Source: Tetrastigma voinierianum
Taxonomy: Eukaryota > Streptophyta > Magnoliopsida > Vitales > Vitaceae
Assembly (NCBI GenBank): GCA_016808115.1
Contig: JAEQBH010002191.1
Span: forward strand, 186,001-250,000
Direction: 5' to 3'
Length of the DNA: 64,000 nucleotides
Both the position numbers and the translations under genes were made by a program. Numbering within the stretch: the first letter of the stretch is position 1; each line of letters opens with the position of its first letter. Below the pieces are notes generated by a model. It did no database searches. It was not told the DNA's origin and saw only the letters and a program-made list of their open reading frames with translations. This document shows positions 34,946-47,623 of the stretch, one piece after another.

Positions 34946-35585
34946 TCCTTTATCCGCCTGGAGTTTATGCGGGCATGAAACATAAAACAAATGACTTAGA
35001 TATGACATATGAAGTGATATGATATGATAAGAAACATAGCACCGTTATCACGATAACAAGTATATTGTGACAAGAACATGAAGTAAAGTGTAAAATGATA
35101 AGAAATGAAACATTAGTATGATAAGTAAATGAAATATGTATAAGGACATGTTTAAATGATATGATACGTTAGATGTGTATGCATGTATAGAGTGTATTGA
35201 TGACCCTTATTAAGAATTCGTCCATATGTATTAATTCATAAGCTATAAGCTTAGCATGGATGTTTCATGCAGTAAGTACGGGAGAAACGAAGCGAGAAGT
35301 CGGACACTCCCATCGGCAACCAAGGCCAACACACACTACTAGGTGCCCACTAAAGACCTTTTAGTACACTTTTGCCTCTATGTTTTTGTTTTTATATGAT
35401 ATAAATATTATAAATGTTGAACACTTCCATACATAAAACTTGTATATATTTGCAATCCATTTATACAAATATAGTACAAGTTAAATGTTTAACATTACAT
35501 GAATGAATTAAGCTTAAAGGTTATCGATTTATAAAAAAAAAAATGACACCCTCGCAGCCACTAGTGTGCCAAGTTGGGGGCGTCA

Positions 35586-37800
35586 CGTGTAAAGGGAAAA
35601 ACCGGAGGTAAAATTGGTAAACTAGGTGGAAAGCTGGCTTTAAGAAAATTCGAGAGGTTGATAGAGATTTCAGAGGGATGGCATCCTGAGATTCTCTTAA
35701 GCTGCGAAGAATCTTCGTGAGGTTAGTCATGATCTGTCTTCACACATCATTCCAGCTATTCCGCCCTCTTCCCTCGAAATAGTAGAAGCATTACGTTGAT
35801 GAGTCTCCTACATTTAGCCACACGTGAGTGATTTGTCTCGATCGAAATTTTGAGACTTAGGCGGCTGGTTGAGAACTGGTGATTGGTACCCAGTCCGGGT
35901 AACCTTCTTTGGCTAGGGAGGATTCCGGCCTTGTCCCTCAAGCATTTAAGAAGGACGATAGGGATAGCCACCTCGTGAGTCTTTCTTTTGCGAAAAAGGG
36001 TCTCGTCTTGCCCCTCAAGCATCTAAGAAGGGAAGGCGGGTGCCCGAACGTCCAAAAACGCCTGGAATGGGGGTGGAAGATTTTTGTCCATAGGTTTCCC
36101 GATATCACACCCCCTGCTAGGAAGAGGAAGGAGGGCGGATGGCTGATCTTGTTTCCACGACTTCAGGCGCGCCGCGAGCGCAATCGGTGGGTAATCAACA
36201 GCCATCGGCAAGGTCGGATGTCGCGGACGATGTCGTTTAGTTCTAAGATGAGGCATGCGATCAACCCGAGACTACTGCTGCAGGCGGATTTAGGGAGGGG
36301 TCTCCCCTAGCTCATGCGGAAGTCGGGGAGGACATTCCTTGAGAAGCGAGATAGTTATTTGGATTAGATAAGGTTGCATCTCCCCGAAATTTGAAGGCGC
36401 GGGTAGGTCGTTGTTTCCTGCCAGAAATCTTGTTAGTTTCTTATTTCTCTGGGACCGGAGCTCTCCCCCTGGGAGAGGAGTATTGGTTCACAGGCAAGAG
36501 ATGCCCGGGAAGTTATCAATGGCTGGAGGCCGCTGCATGGCGAATCCCCAAATTTGCCCATATGCCAATTGTATTCGACACCGCCGGATGCTAGTAGCTG
36601 TACGGTAGGGGAGGCGGAAGAATATGTCGTCTCGGTCCACTGCACTATGCTTGTAAGGATGAGGCTCAAGCCCAGTGGTTGAGGCGAGGAAATGCTAATC
36701 ACGTGGCCGTAACCAGTCGATCGGCGAAGCTGGTATATATACAAATTTGCTATGCGCATTCTAGAATTATTTCAAGTTATGACCTTATTATAATGCATTC
36801 ATTTGTAGGCCAAATTAAACTCATCAGAGATATGACTTACCAGCATCGAGAATTCAGATGAGGTGAGGGTCTGTGACTGCGACTCTATGCTAAATCATCC
36901 GTTTCTGACCATAGTGCGTTGAGTGCTTCTTTAGCTAAAGCGGAGTCGAGATCCTAGCATTGGGAGAAGGAGGCCAAAGAAAGCGTTGAAAAGTTGGCAG
37001 GCAAGTGAGAGAGATGTTGCTCGCTCACGAAGCAGGTGGCCGCGAATGTCGTCACGGAGAGGAGTGCGAGAGGCGAAAGTGGAGTTAGGGTTGGCTGGGG
37101 TCTAATGCCTGGCGGTTTTGCAGAGAGAGGCTGGCGGAGAGGCGGAGACGAGGCTGGCAAGTGCATTGTGGTGGGGAGTCTCTCTGCCACGGGCAGGACT
37201 GGTAAGGATGTGAGAATGTTGGCTCTCCCGGGCGGGCGTAAAGAGAAGAAGGCCTGGGAGGCTTGAGAAGGGCTTTGACGTGATTTTCAACTATGGTTAT
37301 GGTTGTTGTGCTTTTTCACATAATATTTGTGGAAGTCAACCCGTGGTTCCAGACGGAATGTTGGACACGTCTAAGCCATTATACGAGGAGTTCTTTATCA
37401 GCTCTGTTTAAGTCTTTATCACGCTAAGTACTACCATCGATGTTGCCGGTAGGCGATGATTGCGCCCGAAGAAGGGAGATTCGACTGCGATCACATGACG
37501 GATATTAGCTAGGCGAGGGGCGGGCATCTCTCTCTGTCGAGTTAATTGGTGTGAGTTTGATTCTTCCGCGATGGCGGGGTAGGGAACGGATGTTTAGCGG
37601 GGCTAGGGTTGTATTTTGCCATTGCTCGTTGAGCAATGTTATGTATCCTCGATTTTTGTTATTCTGTAATCGAGTTCCATAATAAAGCATGTGTCGTTTG
37701 TGAATCTGATGTTGTTACTTTCTCTTTGTCGAATCTTGTAATTTAGTTAATTTAGTCGAGGTAGAAATGAGGTCGAATCACGGATGAACACTCGGTAGAC
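35586..37800. other. Unresolved GC-richer retroelement DNA
   Basis: No family is securely recognised. Plus-strand frames give low-complexity charged segments (for example 'WEKEAKESVEKLAGK' near 36960) that resemble the coiled-coil ORF upstream of gag in some Tat-like elements. Near 37600-37690 there is a 3'-end-like segment with ccataataaagc. I cannot place it on a strand or assign it to element A or a nested element. Confidence 0.3.
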
Positions 37801-37884
37801 AAGGTTCCATTTGTCCCCGCCACAGCGTCTCTTTTACCACTGGCCGTAATGAACCAGGTGGGCGCCAACCATATTGGGCGGTAG

Positions 37885-40800
37885 TGACGCCCCCGTGCGA
37901 TCCGACCGAATGGCGGATCGGCGTCCGGTCGCGAGACTATATCTTTGCCTCGGGACTCTCACGAATAGGTTCTTTCTCGGTACAGAACTTATACTGTAGT
38001 TCTAAACAATTTACGTAATAACAAAAATAGATTTTCATATATAAAGGACTACCACTGGAGTGGTGTCCCTCAACATCTATATACATATATATTAAAGTCC
38101 CTATTTCTTATATATACAATATTTTTTTCTTTTCTAATACAAAACATCAGAGATCGCGGAAGCAATGCGGTGAGCACCTATCTCTGAGCCGGCCTGCTCT
38201 GTTGATATAGGATGTCACATCCTTTATCCTTGTCTTCACTTCTGTACCTGCAGTTGAACACCCAGTGCTAAACTGCGGCTTAGTGAGACATAAGCTTGGA
38301 ATGACCACCAATGGTGGTATCTCGACTTATACATATACATATCATATATCTATAATTTCATGTAACTTTTGATTACTTATCATCTTTACTTCCTATTTCA
38401 TGTCACATGTTCTCTTATCTTTAACATATTTCCTATCTATACTTTTCTTTGTTGTCATGTGCTTTATGCATCTTTTACTTATCTCTATCGTTCTTAACGC
38501 TTATGCATTTATCATGTGTTCCTGGCATGTTCCATTTAGATCATATAGGTATGTCTATCATATATTCATATCGTATATGAAGCTTTCATGGTCATAGACT
38601 ATATCATTTGTTATGTTCTATTTCAGTCGCATTATCGTAATACTAATTTTATCACGCTGTATTCATGCATCTTTACATTTCGTATCTTATTTTCATATCT
38701 TTATTTTTCTGTTATACTTTTCTTACTTTCTCTTTCATGTCGCATGCTTGATTCGTATACTTTTGATGTCATTGACTTTGCTTCTTGTACTTGTAACTGT
38801 ATACTATCATCGCATAAACGATTACTGTGCTTCTCATAATCTGTCATATATTCGCATTTCATTTGTTTTGTTTTTCATGCACCATGACAGAAGCGGATGC
38901 GGGGACTAAATTGTTTGTACCGATCTTGTATATACCGGAAGGTATCATCAACTGTCTGAGACGGTGACTGTGCCGAATAATATTATACCCGAAGTATCGT
39001 GGCTGTATGAACCATCCATGAGGGCACAGAAGGCGTGTGGTGACCCTTTCGGAGATTTTTGATCCAACCGGGATCTATGTCAGCCGACAAGCGGGGCCTC
39101 GATATCTGTTTCTTTATCTTTGTGACAGCCTGACATCTTCCACTATGGGCATACTTTGCTCTGTCCCTACCGGGTTCTAGCGGGACTGATCAATGTTGTA
39201 CATTTTAACATGCATATTTCATAAGCGATTAACTATTGTTATCATGATTTGCTTATGGAATATATACCACCATTACTTTAGTTTGCATTCGTTCTCATAA
39301 CCGTAGCTTCATATTACGGTTCTGTATTTCTCTATAATACATACATATCATCTCATATAATAATACATTCTATATCATTTCGTTCATGTTTATTCTTTCA
39401 TATTGCATCTCTTCACTCTTTTTTTGTTCATATCATATTCTATCATATATTAATATAGCAGTGCATATAACATATCATACGTGCATGCATTTACTCATTC
39501 TTATATTCATACATGCTTATCATTACATGTGCAGTGCCCATTCGTGTATCTTATATCTTCATATACTTTATTAATTACATCTATCCTATTTATTATACTA
39601 TACATTTCTATACTTATGCGTTTTACTTGTGCTTTATCGAAATTGTTCTATCTCCTGGAGTGTGAGAACATAGACTTCTCTTTAATACCCTTAGGTACCC
39701 TTCATGTCCGAATATTTATCTTTTATCTTTTTGTACATATTCCTTTCTTACCATGTATTCCGATTGGCTTTACCCGTATAAATCTACTTATATTCTTATT
39801 TCTTGTTATATCTACCTACTGTTTCCTTATCTCTCTGGACCTAATATAGGTTCACTTTATCATACTAGGTATGGCTGTATTCTTGACTCATGGGCTTTCC
39901 ATAGAGTCTAAGAACACCGAATCGGAGTTCAAGCAGAAGGAGATGTGACCTTCAGGATTGGGTCATGCGTAGTCAGCATGACAGTTGGCTGTTGACGAGC
40001 TGATATGACCTCGGTAAACTTGGTCTATCACCTCGGTCTGACATCTACTAGCCTCCTCAAGAATATGAATGTATTCTTGACTCAAAGGCTTTCCAGAGTC
40101 GAGACACCCGAATCGGGTTCAAGCGAAGGAATGTGACCTTCCAGAAGTTGGAGGGTCAAATCTCTTGCCGATCCCAGTCTTGTGGCGGCTTGAATGACAG
40201 TACTGATGATGGCTCAGTCTAACACCTTAGTCTGACATCAATATCTTTTCTCATGCATATGGATGGATTCTTGATAATGTTCTTTCCATAGAGTCCAGAG
40301 ACACCCCCGAATCAGTTCAAACGAAGGAGATATGACCTTAGAGTTGAAGGTCATGTGCGGTCGATCTTGACGGCGGCACGGGCGATGAGCTGCACTGGTA
40401 GCCAGGCTCAGTCTAACACCTCGTCTGATATCTAATATCTTTCTCAGGCATATGGATGGATTCACGACTCAATGGGCTTTCCATAGAGTCGAAACACCAA
40501 TCGGAGTTAACGAAGAATATGACCTTAGAAGTTGGGAGGTCCGTGCGCTTGGTGGTGACGGTAGCTGGGCCCGACGGCTGGCGAAGTGGCGACTCGACTC
40601 TGGTGGCTGGCTCTTGAGGACATTAGGCTACATTGACGGTGAGCTGCATGACGAGTTAATTTCTTGCGCCGGCGAAGTGCTGATGCTGTTGACGACCTCA
40701 TGGGGTGTAACACCGTTATTGTTGAGTAAAGGCGTGGCGATGCTGCGGTCAATTAGAAATTCAAAAGCCTAACGTCAATTTTCACGGTTGTGGTACAATT

Positions 40801-41837
40801 TGAAGGACTTCTTTGCAAATTCTCTTTATTTCTGACATTTAAAGCGTTCTAAAGTGCAATTTAGTTGACCGGGTGGATAGTGACGACCGGATTGTGTTGA
40901 TGATCTCATTAAGAACGTAACCGGTCTCTGATTGTGAAGTTAAGGCCTAAGTAAATTCAGTAATTATGGCTACAAATTATCAGAAGGACTTACTTCCAGA
41001 TTCCTTCTGGCTAAAGCTTCATTCTAAGGTCGAGGATTACGTATATGATCAAACATAAGGAATTTTCTTGGATTCATTTGCACTGATTTTTCTAAAACAT
41101 ATGGATCATGAGTCTTTCTCAACTCAACCTGAAATGAGTTTAGGAGTTCCCAATTTAGAGCCATACACAAGATAGAGGTTCTAAACCATGTATCTAACCT
41201 TTTAGTCAAAAACTAGATTTCCTTACTCCCTTAGTTTTAAATTAAAACTATATATTGATTCCACTCTGACCCAGACATGTGTATTCATACCTGGTATTCC
41301 ACGAGTTCCATACACCCACGTATTTTTCTATACCAAATGCAATTTCCCTCTGTGACCTTCTCTTTTCTTTTCCTTCTTTCTTCTTTTCTTTTCTCTTCTT
41401 CTTCTTCTTCTTTGTACTTCTTCTTCTTCCTTTCTCTTACCTTTCTCTTATCAGTATTTGCTCTCCCTTTCCAAGACCAAAATGAGATATTTATTTTGGT
41501 CTTATTCCTTATTTCACTTTCCAAGGAGGAAACTTTCTCCCTCTTTCCTTCAAGCCACTTGTCTCTTCCACTATTTTTCTTTCTTATTTTATTCTATTAT
41601 CTTTCTTTTATTACTCTGTGGTCCTCCAATTCTCTATTACTCTTGATTTAACTTATGGTTATTCCTACTTTGGCATATGAACTTATTATATTATGATCCT
41701 TGGGTCATGAATTGGTAATTAATGTTATAATTATTTATGTGTTCAAGTTATTGCTTATTTTATTAGGATAAATATACTTTTACTTTTAATACCTAAACAT
41801 GTCAGAAAAGCTGCTAGGGTATATTTCGAGGTGTTCT
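37885..41837 (-). mobile_element. Reverse-oriented solo LTR with GGTAG target duplication
   Basis: Plus-strand ends are tgacgccccc... and ...cgaggtgttct, the reverse complement of the LTR type seen at 33173. It is flanked by ggtag at 37880-37884 and ggtag at 41838-41842. The host sequence on both sides is the same approximately 60-bp tandem repeat of element A, and joining the flanks restores the repeat pattern. Internal landmarks mirror the other LTR: CT-rich tract (GA on the minus strand) at 41350-41450, four reversed core units at 39.88-40.52 kb, and the aagctt/gcttagtg block near 38.28 kb. At 3.95 kb it is long for this LTR type, with extra AT-rich sequence at 38.3-39.85 kb. Confidence 0.8.
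39885..40530 (-). repeat. Four 193-195 bp tandem units inside the solo LTR
   Basis: Anchored by ctttcc(atagagtc) at 39895, 40089, 40282 and 40477. Each unit carries the reverse complement of the 188-190 bp unit at 33.8-34.5 kb (tctatggaaag, ccgaactcc, ggtcatat). The units differ by many 1-3 nt gaps. Confidence 0.85.
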
Positions 41838-42170
41838 GGTAGGACGCTCAGCCTTACGAGGGCTGTAGTGAACCCGGCTAGGCATCGACCATATTGGGCG
41901 TGGGACATCAACCTTACCTGGGCTGTAATGAACCCGGTTGGTATTCGACCATCTTTGGCGGTGGGACATCAACCTTATCCGGGCTTTGTAATGAACTAGT
42001 TGGGTATCGACAATCGGCGTGGGACATCAACCTTACGGGCTTTGTAATGAACTAATTTAGATTATCCCAGTGGCGGGCGATGGACATCAACCTTACCCGG
42101 GCTTTGTAATGAACCGGTTGGCGTCGACATCTTTGAAATTTGGTGGACATATTATACACGGGCTTAAAAG
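41838..42170 (-). repeat. About 60-bp tandem array in the element A 3' region
   Basis: Five to six units with gggacatcaaccttaccc, gggctttgtaatgaacc and a variable cggttgg...cgacca(t)ctttggcg part. One more partial unit lies at 37840-37884 on the other side of the solo LTR. It sits just downstream (on the minus strand) of pol, where Tat/Ogre-like elements often carry tandem repeats. Confidence 0.85.
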
Positions 42171-42273
42171 CAGAAGGCGGGAATATGGTTAGGGTGAATC
42201 ATTATTTATTGATAGTACGGCACGAGGTGCATAACATTCCATTCTGGAATGCGGTGTCCGTCCCCGGTTTTAT

Positions 42274-44951
42274 CTAATGCATCACGATCTGGGGATTAGC
42301 TGCTCGGCGTTCTGATATAGGGTCCTCCGGTTTGATTGGAGCTTTAAGTGGAAGCCGGTCGGTACGTGTTCTCGAAGATTTTTCTCGGGATCGGGGTCCT
42401 GGGTACGGAACATTTGGGGTTTCATGCATATGTTGTATAGGTTTGCTGAAAAACTGCGGTAGTATGATGCTGTTGCATAGCGGATTGCTTAGCGCGATTC
42501 GTCTGCCCCGTGTCTGGGTGCCAATCCGCAGTTGGTATTGGTTTGCTCGGGCATATCGGTTCGAAGCGTGGGCATCACCGTTACATTGGGGCCATAACCT
42601 CCATCCCATAAAGTGAGCTCTAAGAGGATATACTGGGTTGGTGCCAGACTTTTCGATTCTGCTGACTCGAAAGTACCAGGGTACGTCCGCCGCTGCAACT
42701 GGCGAGTCTAATAGTTTCTTTAAGGCGGTAAATAGGGTTTTATTAGAAGCCTTTGCTTGGCCATTGCTCTGCGGATATCGTGGGGTAGAGTATAGATTCT
42801 TTATTTTCAACTCTTGGCAGAAGTTCTTGTATGCGAACTATCGAGTGGTCGGATTATGCGTCTGATTGATCGGGGTATATTGACAGACGGTGATATTCTT
42901 CTAGATTAGCGAGTGGCATCCTTATCTTTAATTGATCACGGCCTTGGCCTCTATCCCTTTCTGAAGTGTCGGTGGTACCGTGATAATTTTTTACGGCGGG
43001 CGGTGGGAGGCGACGTATGATTCCCGTTGAGCGAAGAATTTGGGACGTGATGGAATTAAGTCTTGTCTTTGATGATCTCAGACAGAACTATGGCATGCCG
43101 ATCGCATGCAATTGAGTTTCGATGCGATTTGTGATAATACCCGAGTATGGGCTCATGTTTTGATGTTATCTTGCTGGATGATTACCACATATCTCTTCTG
43201 TATGTCGGCCCAGTATATTGTCCTGTTCGGTAGTTAAGCACTTTAGTGCGACGTCTGAGGATCTTGCAAGCGATTGCCCGGGTTAACGAAAGAGAATCTG
43301 GGCCCGGATTTTGAATCTTAATGAAGCTTTGTCCGCTTTTCGTTTGGGAGTTCTCCCCTTTTGATATATTGTACTATGGGGTCCATCCAGGAAGGGGGGA
43401 CCTCGTTCACCTGACTTACCCGAGTAGTAATAATTGAAGAATCCGACTGATAATAGATAGGAAGGAACATTGTTTCTGTCATCGGAAGAGAAGTGGCTAC
43501 GGCGGCGGAGTGTCCTTTCTCTGCGGTCCCACCCAAGGATGTGTTTGAGCTTCGAGTTGAAAAGGCTGCCCGAGGATTTGCTTAACGAGGGATACATACT
43601 TTGCCGTTGGTCTCGCGACTCTTCTTCGTTTACTTGCCTACCTGGCGAGAATCACTTGAATCGAGGGCTTGTTGGTTGACCTTGTAGCCCGGTTGATTAG
43701 GCCGGGATGGCACCATGCTGGTCGTTGTTGAATGTGAAGCCCGAATTGATTACTCTCAATCCTCCAGTAGGAGATTTAAGTTGCAAACCGATGCAGCTCC
43801 GGTTCTTAGTGATGCCGGAGTCTACATTAGGGGTCCGCAGTTCAGTTGTCAGCTCGTTCACGGATTGGGTGATCTCTGTTAGAAAATATTCGTAACACTG
43901 TCCTTTTAGCGATCTTGGCTTATCTTGAATCTGTGGTCGCTGATTCAATTGCCCATCGAGCCCATCATCTCGGATAAGTCGGGCTTATAAATGGTGCTCA
44001 GAAGGGAGGTCGGTTAGCGCAATGATGGGGTGTGCTTGAGTATGGGGCGAGCTTCTTAGTTGCTGCAATTTGTCTTTCTTTCGAGGTGGTTGTATCGGGA
44101 CTGAGTCGGCTGGGACTTGCGGCGAAAAATACTAGCCTCTGCTTTCTATTGTCATCTTCCTTGAGCAAGCGAAGCACTCAACGAGACATCTAAGCGAGCA
44201 TATGAAGGTGTTGTGGAAGCCCGAGTTGAAGGGCCAGAGGTTCTGCAAGATACTATTTGATCATTGTGAGGGCTTTATCATATTCCTCATTCCATCCGGC
44301 CTGGTTAGCCCCCTTAAGGGTAACAAAGAACTACTTTAGATGGTATGTAAACCCGAGATGAAGCGAATCCAGGCGGCCAATGGTAGATCAGCTGATATAC
44401 CCCTTTTCTAGAGCGGGGCCAGGAACTCAAAATAGCTTTAAATTTAGCGGGGTTGGCTTATCCGCTTTTGAGTCACCATGAAACCCGAGAATGCGGCCCT
44501 TTTACTCAGGCGCTTTGAGGGTTAAGCCGTCTTGTATGCCGCTAAGGTTAAAGCCTCTTCGCGGAGTGTTTAGCAAAGTTCGAGCATTCCTTAGTTTACT
44601 GACATATCATGATATGAAGCCTTTATGGTTTTCTGGTAGCGGCATGAAAATCTTGGTCACTAACCTACGATACGTTGCCTGAGCATTAACTAAGCCAAGC
44701 GGCGTCACATTGTAGCGAGAATAACGTGCGAGGTGATGAATCTTCATTTTTAAGCGTCTAGCGGATGCATGGAAGTGATGATATCCTCGAGAATCAGGAG
44801 CAAGAAGCTTATCCATGCGGTGGCGGAGTCCCAGCAGTGATCTATCAGTGGGAAGTTGGCTTTTCGGGCATGCCTCATTGAGATGCATGTAGTCCGCGCA
44901 CCCTCCGTTCTGCCTTTTTTGGAATTTCACCTTACCATATTGGCCCGTCAT
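42274..44951 (-). pseudogene. Tat-like pol relic of element A (RT, RNase H, integrase)
   Basis: Minus-strand fragments appear in the expected order from right to left. RT: 'NGGCADYMHLNEACPKSQLP' and 'RYNVTPLGLVNAQATYRRLV' (44951-44607), corresponding to the DYTDLN and 'GLKNAGATYQ' motifs; the catalytic YxDD region is not readable. RNase H-like segment 'IGLQLKSPTGGLRVINSGFT' (about 43800). The RNase H-integrase linker 'SWMDPIVQYIKRGELPNEKR' (about 43380). Integrase end 'IKNLYSTPRYPQSNGQAKAS' and 'TLFTALKKLL' (about 42800-42700), then 'MPTLRTDMPEQTN' (about 42560). Frameshifts occur every 50-100 codons. The 'TPRYPQSNGQ' wording is typical of the Tat lineage. Confidence 0.8.
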
Positions 44952-46070
44952 TTAAATTGCTATCTCTTTGATGAATCCGCAGCAGATTATCCACTTCTTG
45001 CTAAATAACTTTGATGGCGATCCCGGGTCGTGCCTCGCTACGTCTAGCAGTCTTGGTGGAAGGGATGACATTCGATTTGTGAGAGGCATGCGAGGTTAAT
45101 GCCGACCGTAATACCGAGTGAGTCAGAATACATCCATATTACGGTAGAACTTGTTGTGTTGTTCCTTCTCCCATTTGGATAGGAGGGAACTTAACATATG
45201 TGGATTTATCTAAAACATTTAGGAATATTGATTCGAGGGTCTCTGACGTCGCTCCACGTCGCCATGCAGCGGGCGACGAGAGATGTAATTGCTGATAAGT
45301 CTGGGCCTCGAGGGTCGGATTGTAGGGGCTTTCCTTTTTCTCATTGCTCTGTCTTAATGGTTAGTATATTTGTGTTTGCTATTTGGCTGCTCGGGAGGTC
45401 GACTTGTCGGTATTTGGTCGAGTGGCGATCATTTGATGGTAGGTCGGGCGCTGGCTTTCATCGCATGCGGCGAAGCTCGACCAATGATAAATTGTATGGG
45501 CCAGGTCCTCGACGGCCCGAAAATAAGACTGGCAGACTCTGGCCACGCCTTGGCGGTGATAAGCGATGTTGCTTGTCGTTATAGTGGTTGCTCAGTTAAG
45601 CAGGACGGATTACGCGGTAGACTCGGCCTGTCCCGAGTAGATGTTCATCTGCCTGAAGGCGGGCAGTTGTAACAGGTCGGTCGCGTTGCTAGGGTGTGGA
45701 AGTGCTCACGTGTGCACATCAAAATCGTTAATCATGGAAGGTAGTCTCTGAGTGCGTCGTGATCTGGGAGTAATGCTGCAGAAAAAGGGTTAACGAGAGG
45801 GAAAGGATATAGAGGCGTCGATTAGGTACGGGATTCTTTCTTCTTATCTGGGATCATGAATGGTGTTCACTGGGCTCGGTATGTACTCGTAGCGGCCTCC
45901 TCTTTTGGCGCGTGGCCCGATCTTGGTCATCAGCCAGGACCACCCGATTATGTAGTTTATGGTGGTAGGAGTTGAGGCTTGAGCCTTGCGGCTGGCTGCT
46001 ATTCTTTGATGGCGGGCGACTCAGGCTCCGTGGGTGTCTAGGAACATATCTCTGAGGTGGTAGATACTGA

Positions 46071-47460
46071 TTAACCTTTCAAAAAATTTAAACTTGACAG
46101 GTTGGTCTCATGCCCATGATCCCTGTGGTAATCACATCTTAGAGACTGGTTGCACTGGGCGGAATCTGATTGAATTAGTATGGGCCATTTGAAATCCGGG
46201 TGATCCCGAATGAGAGGAAGGAGTCTGTCGTAAGAGATGTGTTCATGGGAATTATTGCGGGGTTCCTCTTTTTCTTTAGTTGGTCTGGGAGGTTCACGGT
46301 TCTTACTTTGGCTCTCTTTTTGTTCAGATTGTCCCTCAATGATCGGCTTGCTTCTTTGAGTTGTGATCATCACGGTTTGAGAGGTTACCCGAATATTGTC
46401 CTCCAACTTTGAATACTTATCCGCCCGTCTGTACAATTCCTCCATTGTTGTAGGCGGATCCAGAGACAACGAGTGGAAGAATGGGGTGGGTGACCCCAGC
46501 TCTTTCGGAAGTGCGAGGACGCATCCATCTTTATGCGAATCCAATGCGGTGAGCGACCCATCCGAAAATCTTCTGACGAAATACGGCGGATGGATTAGTC
46601 ACTCGGCGAAGATGGTTTTACCTGAAGTTGATGTTTCCGCCGCGTCGAAGCGAACGCAGTCTTGGGAGACAAAATGCGACCCATGACTCGTTGGGCGGTT
46701 CATAGATCTCCATGGGAGTTTGTGGAACGAGCGAGTGACCCCTTCAAGCGGCGGGAACTGCTGCATAATCGCGATCGTTCCGCGTTAAGTATCATTGCAC
46801 GGATTTGAAATGCAACGTGTGATCATATTGATCGAGGGCCATCATACATGGCGAGATGGTATGGCGAAGCAGGCGGTCGTAGCTTCCGAGATGTCTTTGT
46901 CTGTGGGGAGGATAGCATGTCTTCAGGTCCCCGGCCAATGGTAGATGTAAGCATGTGCGGGGCGAGTCTGACCGAGTAGGATCACGTGAGCGGAAGTGAT
47001 GGTCTTTGCGCCCTGTGCCACATGGGCACATTTTCGGTCACCCTATTATGGCTTGTCATTACTCTCTACTGATTTCTCTTCGTACTCAGTGAAGCATGCC
47101 ACTGACGGAATGGCTGGAACGGCGCGGGGGCCTCTTTGTTGATTCAACCTCAACGTTATTCTTTGGGGGTGAAAGATCGATGTGAGAACCTCTCGAGAGG
47201 GATAACTCATCATCCCATTCTTGCATCACTATCGCTGGCGAGGATGGGCTCCCTTGCACTGCAATTTTGTTCCAACCAAAGGTCGCGGGATGGTTGCCCT
47301 TTCGTGCATTTTCACCCGATCCTCTTCCCGAAGCGAGCGTGGCGATCGTTTCTCTTCTTCTGAGATAGTGGCGGTTCGCGGTCGGCCCGTTTATTACGGC
47401 TGCTCTTCTTGCTTTGCTTCCATATCTGGCGGCCTTGGCGAAGAAACTAGTCTTCAAGGG
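46071..47460 (-). pseudogene. Gag relic of element A
   Basis: The 46544-46071 segment has a readable frame with 'PPTTMEELYRRADKYSKLED', 'SYDRLLPLIRDHPDFKWP' and 'SLRCDYHRDHGHET', the C-terminal half of Tat-like Gag including the zinc-knuckle start (C...H.DHGHET). The region to 47460 is probably the remaining 5' half of gag, but I could read only uncertain fragments. Gag forms the particle that packages the element RNA. The frame is interrupted before and after. Confidence 0.75.
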
Positions 47461-47599
47461 GCTGATTTGCTAGATTGCTAGCCATAGCGATGGGATAAAC
47501 CGAGCCAGGATGAGTGGCGGGAACTACAGGGCTTCGGGGTGTGGGGATCACTTGATAGCCGCGTAGCTAACCTGCCGTCGTTAAAGGATTTTTGCTTGA

Positions 47600-47623
47600 T
47601 GCGTTCCAAAAGCGGTGCCCGAT
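47600..47623 (-). other. PBS-like site of element A
   Basis: Directly after the 5' LTR the minus strand reads gggcaccgcttttggaacgc, close to the 'TGGCGCCGTCTGTGGGAAC' type of leader found after the LTR in many Tat/RIRE2-like elements. It supports the minus orientation. Several bases differ. Confidence 0.45.

Larger units (their letters stand above)
33173..35585 (+). mobile_element. Plus-oriented gypsy LTR
   Basis: Starts tgtaacaccccaaaatat and ends gttgggggcgtca, the inverted 'TGTAACACC...GGCGTCA' ends usual in this gypsy group. Inside, in order: TATA box (33447-33456), GA-rich leader (33497-33558), four copies of a 188-190 bp unit, a cluster of gggcccttatag repeats (34785-34945), and an aagctataagcttagc block. 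Flanking 5-mers (atgca and cgtgt) do not match, so it is not a clean solo LTR and may be an end of an element whose inside has been lost. Confidence 0.7.

Noticed and set aside
36954..37290. Overlapping open frames on both strands rich in G, A, R or P, S, L
   Set aside because: High GC content keeps frames open on both strands; no domain is recognisable.
38400..39850. Several hydrophobic small open frames (38.4-38.9 and 39.4-39.85 kb)
   Set aside because: AT-rich interior of the solo LTR; codon composition is that of T-rich DNA and no motif is seen.
41277..41651. Leucine/phenylalanine/serine-rich frame that looks like membrane segments
   Set aside because: Caused by the CT-rich tract of the solo LTR (the GA-rich leader on the minus strand); not a protein gene.
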